The position numbers were made by a program, and so were the translations under genes. The notes under the pieces were generated by a model. It saw only the letters and a list, made by a program, of their open reading frames with translations. It was not told the DNA's origin and made no database searches. 64,000 nucleotides of DNA, from assembly GCA_012026795.1 (NCBI GenBank), contig VEPM01000011.1, forward strand, positions 1 through 64,000. Direction: 5' to 3'. Every line of letters starts with the position of its first letter. The stretch's first letter is position 1. Positions 1 through 9,071 of this stretch are shown one piece after another. This DNA comes from Candidatus Methanoperedens sp. GTDB taxonomy: Archaea > Halobacteriota > Methanosarcinia > Methanosarcinales > Methanoperedenaceae.

Positions 1-61
1 CTATACCAAGGTGATCAATGTTTTTACTCGAATATTCCATGCCGGTTGATTCTTATTTTGA

Positions 62-226
62 TTATATAAAATCAACGGGCACCATGTGCGGAATGTGGGT
101 GAAAAGGTTGTACTTAAAAAAGCTCCCCTGAACCCTGTGGCCAATCTCGTTGGTCTCGGAAAAGGCATTTTTGGTCCGGGTTTAAGATACCAGCGTAAAA
201 TTCGAAGTGAGTGGGAAGAAAAATGA
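62..226 (+). other. Possible 3' remnant of an unidentified gene
   Basis: An open frame without a convincing start runs to a TGA at 224-226. Its end reads like a basic protein tail (GKGIFGPGLRYQRKIRSEWEEK region). The same frame is closed upstream by stops at 47-49 and 59-61, and a GTG at 86 is the only plausible start. No ribosome binding site is visible. It could be the decayed or frameshifted end of a gene lying left of the window. I do not recognise the family. Confidence 0.25.
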
Positions 227-243
227 GGATATTTAAGAAGTGA

Positions 244-927
244 TTATTGCTCTGAAAGAATCGACCCTGTAACCTTATCCAAATTTGCTATCGAATAATC
301 TTCCTGGGGCTTCCCATTGATAAAAACGCTGGGAGTACCTGCAATATTATAATCATTCGCCAACCTGAGATTGTAATTAGCTGCATTTTTCATAGCGCCA
401 CTTTCAAGTTTCTGGTTAAAATCCGCTCCAAGCCCGATGCTTGCCGCAACAGTTTCAATTGCAATGGTGCTTTCCAATATATCCATTCCCTTATCGAACC
501 TGGCATCAAATAATGCATTTAGCATTTCATCTCCTTTACCCATCTGTTCTGCAATAAGATAGGCTTCAACACTCTTTGTTGACTGCCTGGGAAAATTGAT
601 GGGAATGTATGTTATTTCCACTTTATCTCCGTATTTTTGTAGAAGCCGGGGCATATCTTTACGAAGATCATTACAGTGTGTACAGCCGAAATTCAAAAAT
701 TCTATGATCTTTACTTTACCCGGCTCAATAGTAGTGTTCAGTTTTTTAAAATTGTCAGCTGGAAGTGTGTCTGAATTATTTCCCCCTGAATTCAGGAAAT
801 AAATTGCCAGTGCCGCAATAACAAGTACTGCCAGTATTATATGAATTGTTTGGATACCTGATTTTTTATCAGGTAGTTTTTGCCTCTTTTTTGCCATTGT
901 ATTTGTTTTAATATGGTTATTATTCAT
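244..927 (-). CDS. Membrane-anchored DsbA-like thioredoxin-fold protein
   Basis: The 227-residue protein has a cytoplasmic basic N-terminus, one membrane segment at about residues 28-46, and an extracytoplasmic DsbA/thioredoxin-like domain. The active site is Cys82-Thr-His-Cys85 and the conserved cis-proline is in GTPS (Pro199). DsbA-family proteins with this layout oxidise or isomerise disulfides in exported proteins; that role is inferred here. The start is uncertain because a second Met lies at residue 11 and neither has a good ribosome binding site. It is transcribed alone, towards the left edge, just downstream of the tRNA-Gly gene on the same strand. Confidence 0.85.
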   Translation of the reverse strand: MNNNHIKTNTMAKKRQKLPDKKSGIQTIHIILAVLVIAALAIYFLNSGGNNSDTLPADNFKKLNTTIEPGKVKIIEFLNFGCTHCNDLRKDMPRLLQKYGDKVEITYIPINFPRQSTKSVEAYLIAEQMGKGDEMLNALFDARFDKGMDILESTIAIETVAASIGLGADFNQKLESGAMKNAANYNLRLANDYNIAGTPSVFINGKPQEDYSIANLDKVTGSILSEQ

Positions 928-1012
928 AAATATTGTGTTTTAAAACTGTAGCTTGCAAACTATATCCTGAAGAAGAAAAAGGTCATTCCGGCGATAAAAA
1001 AATCACCGAAAA

Positions 1013-1084
1013 TGCGCTGGTCGGGAATCGAACCCGAGTTTAAGCGTTGGCAACGCCTAGTGATAACCGCTACACTACCAGCGC
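1013..1084 (-). tRNA. tRNA-Gly (GCC anticodon)
   Basis: Read on the minus strand, the segment folds into a full cloverleaf. The 7-bp acceptor stem is GCGCTGG/CCAGCGC, the D arm contains the usual AGCGGTTA loop, the anticodon loop is TTGCCAA with GCC centred, and the T arm has TTCGATT. The discriminator base is A. CCA is not encoded. There is no intron. Confidence 0.95.
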
Positions 1085-1136
1085 AATCTGAAAATTTTGC
1101 GGGTATCCTCTTAATATTTCAATCCATATTAATAGT

Positions 1137-1180
1137 TTCTCTAATCCCACTAACTACCTTCTCTAATCTTACTAACTACC
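1137..1180. repeat. Two tandem 22-bp direct repeats
   Basis: Two adjacent copies of a unit beginning TTCTCTAATC and ending ACTAACTACC occupy 1137-1158 and 1159-1180. They differ at only two positions. They lie between the tRNA-Gly gene and aspartate kinase. No function is evident; duplicated regulatory sites or simple slippage would both fit. Confidence 0.6.
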
Positions 1181-1241
1181 CGGATTTCCCTGTTATTTTT
1201 AGTAACCTTTAATAGAACCTTTGACGATTGAAAAAGCCTGT

Positions 1242-2642
1242 ATGAGATTAGTGATGAAATTCGGAGGCACATCTGTAGGCGACGGCATCCGCATAAGACA
1301 TGTCGCAGAACTGGCAAAAAAATACCGTAATGAAGGAAATGAAGTCGTACTTGTGACATCAGCCTTAAGCGGAGTCACGGATGCCCTCCTGAAAAACGCA
1401 AAAGATGCCTCAGAGACCGGAAAAACATCAGGTGTAAAAGAATTCATCGCTGACCTCACAAAACAGCACCATAAGGCTGTAAAGGATGCTATTGGCAATC
1501 CGGGGATTGAAGAAAAAGTAACGCATCATCTTGACCAGCGCATTGAGGAACTTGAAAAGGCCCTTATTGGAATCTGCTACCTTGGTGAGCTGACCGCAAG
1601 GTCTATCGATTACATATCATCGTATGGCGAGAGGCTGGCCGCTCCGATCATCGCGGGATCATTTAATTCCCTCGGTGTAAATTCATGTTCCTTCACCGGC
1701 GGCGAGGCAGGAATAATAACAACAGACGAATACGGGAATGCCAAACCCCTTGAGGGATCATATTCATTAATAAAAGAACGGATAGAACCACTTCTTAATG
1801 ATAGTATCCCGGTAATTTGTGGTTTTATCGCCCAGAATGAGGCAGGTATTATCACAACGCTGGGGCGCGGAGGTTCTGATTTCACAGCATCGATTGTGGG
1901 AGCAGCGATAAAAGCCAATGAAATATGGCTCTGGAAAGAAGTGAACGGGATAATGACTACTGACCCCAACATCGTTCCCGAAGCAAGACCTATCCCTGTT
2001 ATTTCCTATATTGAAGCAATGGAGTTATCATATTTCGGGGCAAAAGTACTGCATCCAAGGGCGATCGAGCCTGCGATCAGGCACGGGATACCTGTGCGCG
2101 TAAAGAATACATTCCATCCTGAGGTTCCGGGGACTATCGTAGTCAAAGACCAGAAACTGAGTGCGGATATAGTAAAAGCCGTAACAGTAATTAAAAATGT
2201 AGCTCTCTTCAATATTTCAGGCGCAGGAATGGTAGGAACGATCGGTGTAGCAGCACGCGTTTTTACTACACTTGCAAATGCAGGCGTAAATATTGTAATG
2301 ATAAGCCAGGGTTCTTCCGAGGCCAACATCTCACTTGTGGTTGATGCCTCGCATCTTGATAAGGCTGTAAAGGCGATAAAAACTGAATTCAAGAACGGGA
2401 TCATTAAAGAGATCACTCCTGACAGGAACATTTCCGTTGTAGCCGTTGTAGGTGCAGGCATGGCAAATACCCCCGGCGTAGCAGGGAGAGTTTTCGGGGC
2501 CCTTGGAAAAGCAAAAGTAAATGTGATTATGATAAGCCAGGGTTCATCGCAGCACAATATCTCTTTTGCAGTCAGTGGAGACGGAGCAAAAAAGGCTGTA
2601 TCAGTACTGCATAAAGAGTTTGGCCTTGATCAGGCAAAATAA
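1242..2642 (+). CDS. lysC: Aspartate kinase
   Basis: It phosphorylates aspartate, the first step towards lysine, threonine and methionine. The chosen start gives MRLVMKFGGTSVGD, the family's normal N-terminus; an in-frame TTG at 1221 would only add seven residues. The kinase domain spans about residues 1-300. Two ACT domains follow (about 315-385 and 390-460), each with the VNIVMISQGSS / VNVIMISQGSS signature, so allosteric control by an end product is expected. The length of 466 residues is normal. It is monofunctional, with no homoserine dehydrogenase domain. It is followed closely by a small membrane protein gene. Confidence 0.95.
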   Translation: MRLVMKFGGTSVGDGIRIRHVAELAKKYRNEGNEVVLVTSALSGVTDALLKNAKDASETGKTSGVKEFIADLTKQHHKAVKDAIGNPGIEEKVTHHLDQRIEELEKALIGICYLGELTARSIDYISSYGERLAAPIIAGSFNSLGVNSCSFTGGEAGIITTDEYGNAKPLEGSYSLIKERIEPLLNDSIPVICGFIAQNEAGIITTLGRGGSDFTASIVGAAIKANEIWLWKEVNGIMTTDPNIVPEARPIPVISYIEAMELSYFGAKVLHPRAIEPAIRHGIPVRVKNTFHPEVPGTIVVKDQKLSADIVKAVTVIKNVALFNISGAGMVGTIGVAARVFTTLANAGVNIVMISQGSSEANISLVVDASHLDKAVKAIKTEFKNGIIKEITPDRNISVVAVVGAGMANTPGVAGRVFGALGKAKVNVIMISQGSSQHNISFAVSGDGAKKAVSVLHKEFGLDQAK

Positions 2643-2647
2643 CATTC

Positions 2648-2881
2648 ATGATTGATTTTAATAGCCTCCCATTATTATCCAAAATAATTCTTATTATTGG
2701 TTTCGCTCTGGGCATCACATCATTGATAATATCCCTGCGCTATCCGATAATGCTTATATTGATGAAATATAGCCCGAAGTACCGGGAATTCATAAAGAAA
2801 ACTCTCGTAACACAAAAACAAGACAAAATAAATTCATATAGAAAATATGGTAGATATGGTAGGAAATTTAAAGAGAAGTAA
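2648..2881 (+). CDS. Small membrane protein, unknown
   Basis: This 77-residue protein has a hydrophobic segment at about residues 9-41 (one long or two short helices) and a strongly basic, Lys/Arg/Tyr-rich tail. It starts five bases after aspartate kinase and its stop abuts the next gene, so it is probably cotranscribed. No ribosome binding site is clear and no family is recognised. Confidence 0.55.
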   Translation: MIDFNSLPLLSKIILIIGFALGITSLIISLRYPIMLILMKYSPKYREFIKKTLVTQKQDKINSYRKYGRYGRKFKEK

Positions 2882-3448
2882 ATGAATCTTTCATTCATGA
2901 GAAAAATAATCTTTGTAACAGGCAATTCCCATAAAGTAAGTGAAGCAACCCGGATCATGGCGCCTCTGGGTATAGAAATAGAGCAAAACAATTGCGGATA
3001 TCCTGAATTACAGGAGGATACGCTGGAAGCCATCGCAGGTTTCGGTGCAAGATGGGCCGCGAATAAATTGAATTGCGAGGTCATGGTGGATGATTCCGGG
3101 ATATTTATCGATGCGCTTTGCGGATTCCCCGGGCCTTATTCTGCATACGTTGCCAGGACTCTTGGAAATGAGAGAATATTGAAACTTCTTGATGGGGAAA
3201 CGAACCGGCGCGCTTGCCTCAAATGCGTGATAGGATACTGCCGCCCCCATGATGAACCAGTGGTTTTTGAAGGAGAAGTAGCAGGGGAAATCGCAAAAGA
3301 TATCCGGGGAAACCTGGGTTTCGGGTACGATCCAATATTCGAAGTCAACGGAGTGACATTCGGTGAAATGGCTGATGAAGAAAAGAACGGGATATCCCAC
3401 AGGTACAGGGCACTGGTTATGTTTGCGCGATGGTTGAAAAATGAATAA
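2882..3448 (+). CDS. XTP/dITP diphosphatase (HAM1/RdgB family)
   Basis: It hydrolyses non-canonical purine triphosphates (dITP, XTP) to monophosphates, cleaning the nucleotide pool. Family signatures seen are FVTGNSHK near the N-terminus, VDDSGIFIDAL with the catalytic Asp, and the C-terminal FGYDPIFEV and SHRYRAL blocks. Translation may begin at the second Met (2897, MRKIIFVTGN), which matches the family start better than 2882. It directly follows the small membrane protein and overlaps the next gene by 8 bases. Confidence 0.92.
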   Translation: MNLSFMRKIIFVTGNSHKVSEATRIMAPLGIEIEQNNCGYPELQEDTLEAIAGFGARWAANKLNCEVMVDDSGIFIDALCGFPGPYSAYVARTLGNERILKLLDGETNRRACLKCVIGYCRPHDEPVVFEGEVAGEIAKDIRGNLGFGYDPIFEVNGVTFGEMADEEKNGISHRYRALVMFARWLKNE

Positions 3449-4832
3449 TTACGATTGTATTGTCGTGGGTGGGGGCATCAGCGGGTTATTGTCCGCTTTA
3501 GTATTATCAAAGGAAGGAAAAAAAGTTCTTGTTCTTGAAAGAAACGATATATTGGGGAACAATTGTAACAGCTATATGGTTGATGGTTACCAGGTGGATA
3601 CAGGGCCTCATGCCATAACACAATTGCGAAAAGGCGGGCCATTATCTTATCTCATGGAAAAATATTTTGATTATGTTCCTGTTTTTGTGGATTACGGAGA
3701 ATATTTCATCCGTACAGAAACAGGATTGAAAAAAGTGCCTACAACACTTAATGGTTACCTGACAATGGATATACTACCACGAAAAGACCGGCTTGTGATC
3801 GCGCAGGCCCTTACAAAAATGATGATAATGTGCCAGTTCGGGAATGATCTTTCAAAAACCTCTGTTTATCAATGTCTTCCCTGGGAGAATCTCTCGCCAG
3901 ATACAGCCGATTTTATCAACACATTCTGTTATTTCCTATCCGGAAAATCGATGAAAGAAACCTCGGTCCAGAGAATGTTTGTAGGTAGCGGATTCGTGGA
4001 AGAAAATATAAAAAAAGAGATAGGTAATGAAAATCAAATAAACCTGTTCGAGAATATTAAAAAAACATCATATATCAGCCGTTTGTTGAATAACAGGAAA
4101 GTAAGCTATAACCAGTTCTACCCGAAAGACGGCTTGAAAGCTATAGTTAATGCGATATTGTATTCTTTGCCCGGATCAGTGGAAATCAAAACCAGTACAG
4201 CCGTTAAAGAAATTATTACCATTGATAATGCTGCAAAAGCTGTCCTGGCAAATGAAAATTCCTATTACGCAGGAACTATTATCTATTCAGCTTTCGTGAA
4301 AGACCTTCCAATTTATATAAAGGACTTACCAGAAAGATATATTTCCGATCTAAAAAATGTAAGCCAATCCCGGACATTAACGATATGGCTCGGGATAAGC
4401 GATGAATTTAATGAATTTAATTACGTGGGTGGTGAAGTATGGTTCAGGAAGAAAGCTTTCTGGGCAATGCCAATAAGCAATTATAATAAGGATTTTGCCC
4501 CGGAAGGTAAAAAACTTGTAGGGTTCATGTTCTCTGTTGATAGGACTTCTGAGATCGAATCTGAAAAACGTGAGGCATACGACACCATTGTAAAGGTCTA
4601 TCCCGGGATAGAAAAATATATTGAGATGGTGCATTACCAGGTAACAACACCGGAAAAAGCTTCTGTAACAATTGATGGTTTTATCGCAGATACGAAAACG
4701 CCAATTGAGAACCTTTATGTGGTTGGAACTGATTCAGACGAGAGAAGTATGGGAGTGACAAGGGCTGCTTATTCTGTAGTTAAGCTGATCAACGTATTAA
4801 AAAAAGAAGGGATTCTGGCCGATCAGGCTTAG
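3441..4832 (+). CDS. FAD-dependent phytoene desaturase-like oxidoreductase
   Basis: The 463-residue protein has an N-terminal Rossmann dinucleotide-binding motif (VVGGGISGLLSAL) followed by LERNDILGNN, and a C-terminal FAD-contacting block (NLYVVGTDSDERSMGVTRA). This is the architecture of the phytoene desaturase/amine oxidase superfamily. In archaea such proteins include carotenoid or isoprenoid saturases and desaturases; the substrate cannot be read from sequence. It overlaps the XTP diphosphatase gene by 8 bases, suggesting coupling. A relative lies at 41404-42648, paired there with a ferredoxin. Confidence 0.8.
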   Translation: MNNYDCIVVGGGISGLLSALVLSKEGKKVLVLERNDILGNNCNSYMVDGYQVDTGPHAITQLRKGGPLSYLMEKYFDYVPVFVDYGEYFIRTETGLKKVPTTLNGYLTMDILPRKDRLVIAQALTKMMIMCQFGNDLSKTSVYQCLPWENLSPDTADFINTFCYFLSGKSMKETSVQRMFVGSGFVEENIKKEIGNENQINLFENIKKTSYISRLLNNRKVSYNQFYPKDGLKAIVNAILYSLPGSVEIKTSTAVKEIITIDNAAKAVLANENSYYAGTIIYSAFVKDLPIYIKDLPERYISDLKNVSQSRTLTIWLGISDEFNEFNYVGGEVWFRKKAFWAMPISNYNKDFAPEGKKLVGFMFSVDRTSEIESEKREAYDTIVKVYPGIEKYIEMVHYQVTTPEKASVTIDGFIADTKTPIENLYVVGTDSDERSMGVTRAAYSVVKLINVLKKEGILADQA

Positions 4833-4870
4833 CAGCAACATCCTTTGCTCTCTTTGCGAACCAATGAATC

Positions 4871-7039
4871 CTAACAGAGTTTCGTAATTATAATATCAAA
4901 GGATTTGGGGTCAACAAGCATTATCAAACGGCCAATCCTGTTATTCCCGAATTCAACATTAGTCGCAAGGGCAAACTCAACCTTTCCGGTAATATCTTTC
5001 AATACGGATTCTGCGATATGTGTTGATTGACCTGTCTTGAATGATGGGGCTTTTAATGATAAAGGAACTCCAATATATTCGGAAATTGCGCTAACATACT
5101 GCCCACCATAAATATTGGCAGTTTCCTTCAATGTGGAAGTAATGTCATCATTGAATTCCTTTATTGAAGTATCCGGGGTATTGCAAAGAAGTTCGTTAGC
5201 TACCTCAAGCGCATTCCCGCTTGAAACATACATTTGCATCTCGCCTTTCACATCTCCTTCCGGTCCATTCCCATGAAGTTCGACACTGATCATCACAATA
5301 TTATCACCAAGGCCGGTTATTTCATCATTCATTTCTTCAATTGGAATCGTACGAAGTTGAGAATGTTTCGACTCTGCTTCTTCTCCTGCTAACTGGGTGA
5401 CAGTTGAAGCTGCATTCGTCATACCTGACATACCGATATTACTTAAGAGATGGACTGCAGAATCCACATTTCCATCTGGAGTTGATATGCTTGCAGGTTT
5501 TGCTTTTACAGCTTCCACAGGCGGCTTTATTTCTGGCTCAGGTATTTTTGGAGGTGCTGCCTGGACAGGTTCCTTAATTGGCTTAACATCAGTTTTTGTC
5601 TCTTTGGGTTTTTGTTCTGGTTTTGGCTGCTCAGGTATCTTTGGAGGGGCAGGGAGAGGTTCCTTAATTGGCTTAACTTCAGCTTTAGTCTCTTTGGGTT
5701 TTGGTTCTGGTTTTGGCTGTTCGGGTATCCTTGGAGGGGCAGCCTGAAGTGGTTCCTTAATTGGCTTAACATCAGTTTTTGTCTCTTTGGGTTTTGGTTC
5801 TGGTTTTGGCTGCTCAGGTATCTTTGGAGGGGCAGGAAGAGGTTCCTTTATTAGTTTAACTTCAGCTTTTGTCTCTATGGGCTTTGGTTCAGGTTTGATT
5901 ATCTTAGCTTCCGGTTCAGGTTCTGATAATTCAATTTCCTGGTTTTCTTCTTCATACCCATATTCCTGTTCTGGTTCTTTGGGTATTTCCCTTACTGGTC
6001 CTTTATTCCTGCGAGAAATAATCTTCCTGGTGATAACCCTCTCTTCCGGGACTTCAATATCAATTTCACAGGTTTCATCAATTTCAGAAATATCTCTCTC
6101 GGATTGACCTAATCCTGTTTCGTCAGGTAGATCATATTCAGCTGGCTTTGTCTTTCTTGAATGTTTTATTTTCGTCTTTTTCTTGGTACCTTCGGTTCTC
6201 TTAATATATTTTGGTCCCGAATCACTCCTGTCTATTTCCCGTTCAATCTTGATCTTATTATTATCCCCATTTGCCCCTGTCCCTGCACTTGCCATTTGCA
6301 GCCATACAGAACTTGACTTTCGTTCACCATTTGTGTTCTCTTTATATTTGAATATAATATCGATAGATACAAGACCATTGGAATCGTCTTTTAACCCCAA
6401 TACGATCTTTCTTACATCATCTTCTGATAATGGATCACCTGTATCTTTTACCTGGACATTTCTTGAAAACCTGGCCATATTCTCATAATCTGTCTGGGTG
6501 TCAGCATCTTCTACTCTTGATATATAATTACACTCCATATCCGGTGGAACTTCAATCTCAATCAGGGGATTGTCCACAATATCAGGAAGGTCAGCATCCT
6601 CACAGTTTCGCCACCTGTCACTTTCATTAGATTCTATTCTTGCTATTGCTTCCCGCGCATGTTTTCGGAGTTCTGTTGAACCGTTCTTCCTGGCAGATCT
6701 TAATACTGTTAAGGCACGTTTATCACCAATGCGCCCCAGTGACCATGCCGCATTTATCCTGACGTTTTCAATCGGGTCGTTCAAAAGTCCGATCAGGGGA
6801 AGAACAGCTTTCACATGTCCTATTTCTCCAAGAGCCCATGCAGCGTTTGTACGGATATGAACATCATCTATCTCAAGAAATCCTATTAGAGGAGATATTG
6901 CCTTCCTTGTCCTCAGTTCCCCCAGCATGCGTATCGCTTCACGGCACTCCTTTATATCGCCGGATTCAAGAATATTCAGCAACCCTTCAATATCCCGGCG
7001 TTTTTTCATGTCTCTTAAATCAGTATAATCTAAAGGCAA
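4871..7039 (-). CDS. HEAT-repeat / proline-rich / CheC-like fusion protein
   Basis: The 722-residue protein has three parts. Residues about 10-135 are HEAT repeats (RTNAAWALGEIG, RINAAWSLGRIG). Residues about 230-530 are charged, low-complexity and Pro/Lys/Glu-rich, including four near-identical 30-31 residue units. Residues about 535-722 resemble CheC/CheX-type phosphatases: NIGMSGMTNAASTVTQL, a second half-site NDDITSTLKETANIYGG, and a conserved C-terminal fold. CheC proteins dephosphorylate CheY in chemotaxis, but no che genes are adjacent. The fusion points to a scaffolded signalling or adaptor role (inference). It is a single gene on the minus strand, convergent with the FAD oxidoreductase. 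Confidence 0.75.
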   Translation of the reverse strand: MPLDYTDLRDMKKRRDIEGLLNILESGDIKECREAIRMLGELRTRKAISPLIGFLEIDDVHIRTNAAWALGEIGHVKAVLPLIGLLNDPIENVRINAAWSLGRIGDKRALTVLRSARKNGSTELRKHAREAIARIESNESDRWRNCEDADLPDIVDNPLIEIEVPPDMECNYISRVEDADTQTDYENMARFSRNVQVKDTGDPLSEDDVRKIVLGLKDDSNGLVSIDIIFKYKENTNGERKSSSVWLQMASAGTGANGDNNKIKIEREIDRSDSGPKYIKRTEGTKKKTKIKHSRKTKPAEYDLPDETGLGQSERDISEIDETCEIDIEVPEERVITRKIISRRNKGPVREIPKEPEQEYGYEEENQEIELSEPEPEAKIIKPEPKPIETKAEVKLIKEPLPAPPKIPEQPKPEPKPKETKTDVKPIKEPLQAAPPRIPEQPKPEPKPKETKAEVKPIKEPLPAPPKIPEQPKPEQKPKETKTDVKPIKEPVQAAPPKIPEPEIKPPVEAVKAKPASISTPDGNVDSAVHLLSNIGMSGMTNAASTVTQLAGEEAESKHSQLRTIPIEEMNDEITGLGDNIVMISVELHGNGPEGDVKGEMQMYVSSGNALEVANELLCNTPDTSIKEFNDDITSTLKETANIYGGQYVSAISEYIGVPLSLKAPSFKTGQSTHIAESVLKDITGKVEFALATNVEFGNNRIGRLIMLVDPKSFDIIITKLC
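5527..5892 (-). repeat. Higher-order tandem repeat inside the HEAT-CheC gene
   Basis: Four units encode ETK(A/T)-(E/D)VK-IKEP followed by PPKIPEQPKPE-like residues. Units alternate between a 30-residue type (LPAPPKIP) and a 31-residue type (QAAPP-IP), so the true DNA period is about 183 bp. For example, the same segment recurs near 5632 and 5815. This pattern indicates duplication of a two-unit block. Confidence 0.8.
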
Positions 7040-7239
7040 TTTAACTCCCTCTCTGGGGTAATAATCGATTATTTATCATCATTGATACATCTGCTTGAGT
7101 CTAAAGACATATTTCCCTTCACACAAATATAAATGAGGGTGTGAAGTAGGGTATCAAAAAATAACTATTAAAAAATAAAATATAAATCCAGACCTGACCC
7201 CGTATGTCATAATCTGGTTATTTTCACGTTAAAACTAAT

Positions 7240-7590
7240 TTAATGATGAGGTGACTCTTCTTTTTCGGCAATTCGCCTTTTTAACGTGTCTTCACAGGCT
7301 TCAAAACAACTTTCACATATTGCTTTGTTTGAATCCCTGTGATAGGGTTCCTGGAATATGGGTATCTCGACTGTCACCTGGAATAAAGGCACATTCCTTG
7401 TGCCGCACAGGTCGCATTTTTTTGCCTTTATGGGAACCCGGTTGATGTTTGCCTCATGACACCTGTTAAGACATTCCTCGTTTATGCCTCTCCACGTCCC
7501 TTTCGGATAAGCGAGCAGTACACGTTCGTCTTTTACTTTTACCGGGCAAAGGGTTGGTCTTGCTGCACCACATAATTCACAATCTGCCAT
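7240..7590 (-). CDS. fpoO: F420H2 dehydrogenase subunit FpoO
   Basis: Last gene of the fpo operon. The 116-residue cysteine-rich protein has CxxC pairs near residues 4-7 (CELC) and in CDLC, plus further Cys in CLNRC and CESCFEAC. Methanosarcina FpoO is a small iron-sulfur subunit unique to this complex; here the Cys pattern could also bind zinc. The ATG at 7590 is preferred because AGGAG lies 10 bases upstream; a GTG at 7599 overlapping the fpoN stop has no usable spacing. Identification relies on position and Cys pattern. Confidence 0.8.
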   Translation of the reverse strand: MADCELCGAARPTLCPVKVKDERVLLAYPKGTWRGINEECLNRCHEANINRVPIKAKKCDLCGTRNVPLFQVTVEIPIFQEPYHRDSNKAICESCFEACEDTLKRRIAEKEESPHH

Positions 7591-7595
7591 AATTA

Positions 7596-9071
7596 TCACA
7601 CTCCTAAAGCTTTAGCCGCATTGATCGCCATCTGTATGAACGGTTCAGGATACAGGCCAATTCCGATCGTACCTATCACCGCAAGAAGGATAGCAATCAC
7701 ATAGGGAGCAGGTTCTTTTATTCTTTCGCCATTTGGCGGCAGCACATACATATATTTTATGACCCTGGCATAATAATATATGGATAGTGCACTGTTTAAA
7801 ATTGCAATAATCACAACAATTAAGAGCCAGGTGCTTGCCTGGCTTGCTGCTTCTACCATTATTGAATAGAACAGTACGAATTTCCCGATAAATCCTGCTG
7901 ATGGCGGTATTCCTGCCAGGGCCAGGAAAAATATGAACAGGGACAATGCGGTTATTGGCGCACGTTTTCCAAGCCCTGCAAAATTCCCTAAATCATCTGT
8001 GTTCTTTGCATCCTTATTATCTTTCAAAACCATATAGCTGACAACTGCCACAGCAATGAATGCGCCTCCTTTCATGAGGGCATGGCCAAGCGCAAGAAGT
8101 ACGCCTCCGGCGACTGACATTTGTGTCATCACCACAAAAGCAAGTGAAATATATCCAGCCTGGGCTATGGATGAATATGCAAGCATCCTCTTGATGCTGC
8201 GCTGTGAGATTGCTACAACGTTGCCATAAGTCATGGTTATTATTGCAAGTATTGCAAAAGTATACTGGATATCCACTCTGATCGCCACTAATGCCAGGAT
8301 AAGAACCCTGAATGCTGCAACAAATCCCATCTTTTTTGAACCTGCTGCAAGCAGGGCAGATACTACGCTTGGTGAACCTTCGTATGTATCAGGAGCCCAC
8401 ATATGGAATGGCACAAGCGCCATCTTGAAACCAAATCCTGCAACAAGGAAAATCATCGCCAGTATCCCGAGAGAGCTTTCTGCAATGAGATGAGTCGTAT
8501 TAAAGAATTCAATTATCGCAGGAATATTGGTTGAACCGGTTATTCCATAAATAAGCGACATGCCGAACAACATCAATGCAGATGATATTGAACCTATTAT
8601 GAAATATTTCAATGCAGCTTCAAGTGAAGCAGGGTTCTTTTTCTCAAAACCTGCAAGTACGTATGTTGACATGCTTGCAAGTTCAAAACCTACAAATAAT
8701 GCTATCAGGTCATTTGCCGATGCCACTACCATCATTCCGACCGTAGACAGGAGAAGAAGTGCATAATACTCATCCTGATTGCGATTATTCTTAAAATATT
8801 CGATAGAAGCAATGACTGCTATTAATGAAACTACTATGAATATTAATTTGAAAACCTGGGACAAAGGATCAATAACCAGGGAATCATAGAAGAAATTTGT
8901 CTTCCCGGTCATCCCGTTACCAAGAACATATACAAGTGAAGCCACAAGTCCTGCTGCGCTCAAGTATCCAAACATATTCTTGGATTTATCGCTTACCAGT
9001 AAACCCAGTAGTATAATTACAAAAGCCAGTATGATCAGCAGTATTTCAGGAAGAAGTAAAGTAAAATTCAT
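7596..9071 (-). CDS. fpoN: F420H2 dehydrogenase subunit FpoN (NuoN-like)
   Basis: A 491-residue polytopic membrane subunit of the proton-pumping F420H2:methanophenazine oxidoreductase, homologous to complex I NuoN and Mrp-type antiporters. Family blocks include FVGFELASMSTYVLAG, the functional Lys region AALKYFIIGS, and PFHMWAPDTYEGSP. It overlaps fpoM by the 4-base ATGA arrangement. Its length is normal. Confidence 0.96.
   Translation of the reverse strand: MNFTLLLPEILLIILAFVIILLGLLVSDKSKNMFGYLSAAGLVASLVYVLGNGMTGKTNFFYDSLVIDPLSQVFKLIFIVVSLIAVIASIEYFKNNRNQDEYYALLLLSTVGMMVVASANDLIALFVGFELASMSTYVLAGFEKKNPASLEAALKYFIIGSISSALMLFGMSLIYGITGSTNIPAIIEFFNTTHLIAESSLGILAMIFLVAGFGFKMALVPFHMWAPDTYEGSPSVVSALLAAGSKKMGFVAAFRVLILALVAIRVDIQYTFAILAIITMTYGNVVAISQRSIKRMLAYSSIAQAGYISLAFVVMTQMSVAGGVLLALGHALMKGGAFIAVAVVSYMVLKDNKDAKNTDDLGNFAGLGKRAPITALSLFIFFLALAGIPPSAGFIGKFVLFYSIMVEAASQASTWLLIVVIIAILNSALSIYYYARVIKYMYVLPPNGERIKEPAPYVIAILLAVIGTIGIGLYPEPFIQMAINAAKALGV

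Noticed and set aside
1150-1359. Minus-strand frame over the aspartate kinase start
   Set aside because: Shadow of the kinase gene and of the tandem repeats; no start signal.
7170-7240. Factor-independent terminator after fpoO
   Set aside because: A weak CCAGA...TCTGG pairing exists but the stem is short and the loop long; not enough to call.
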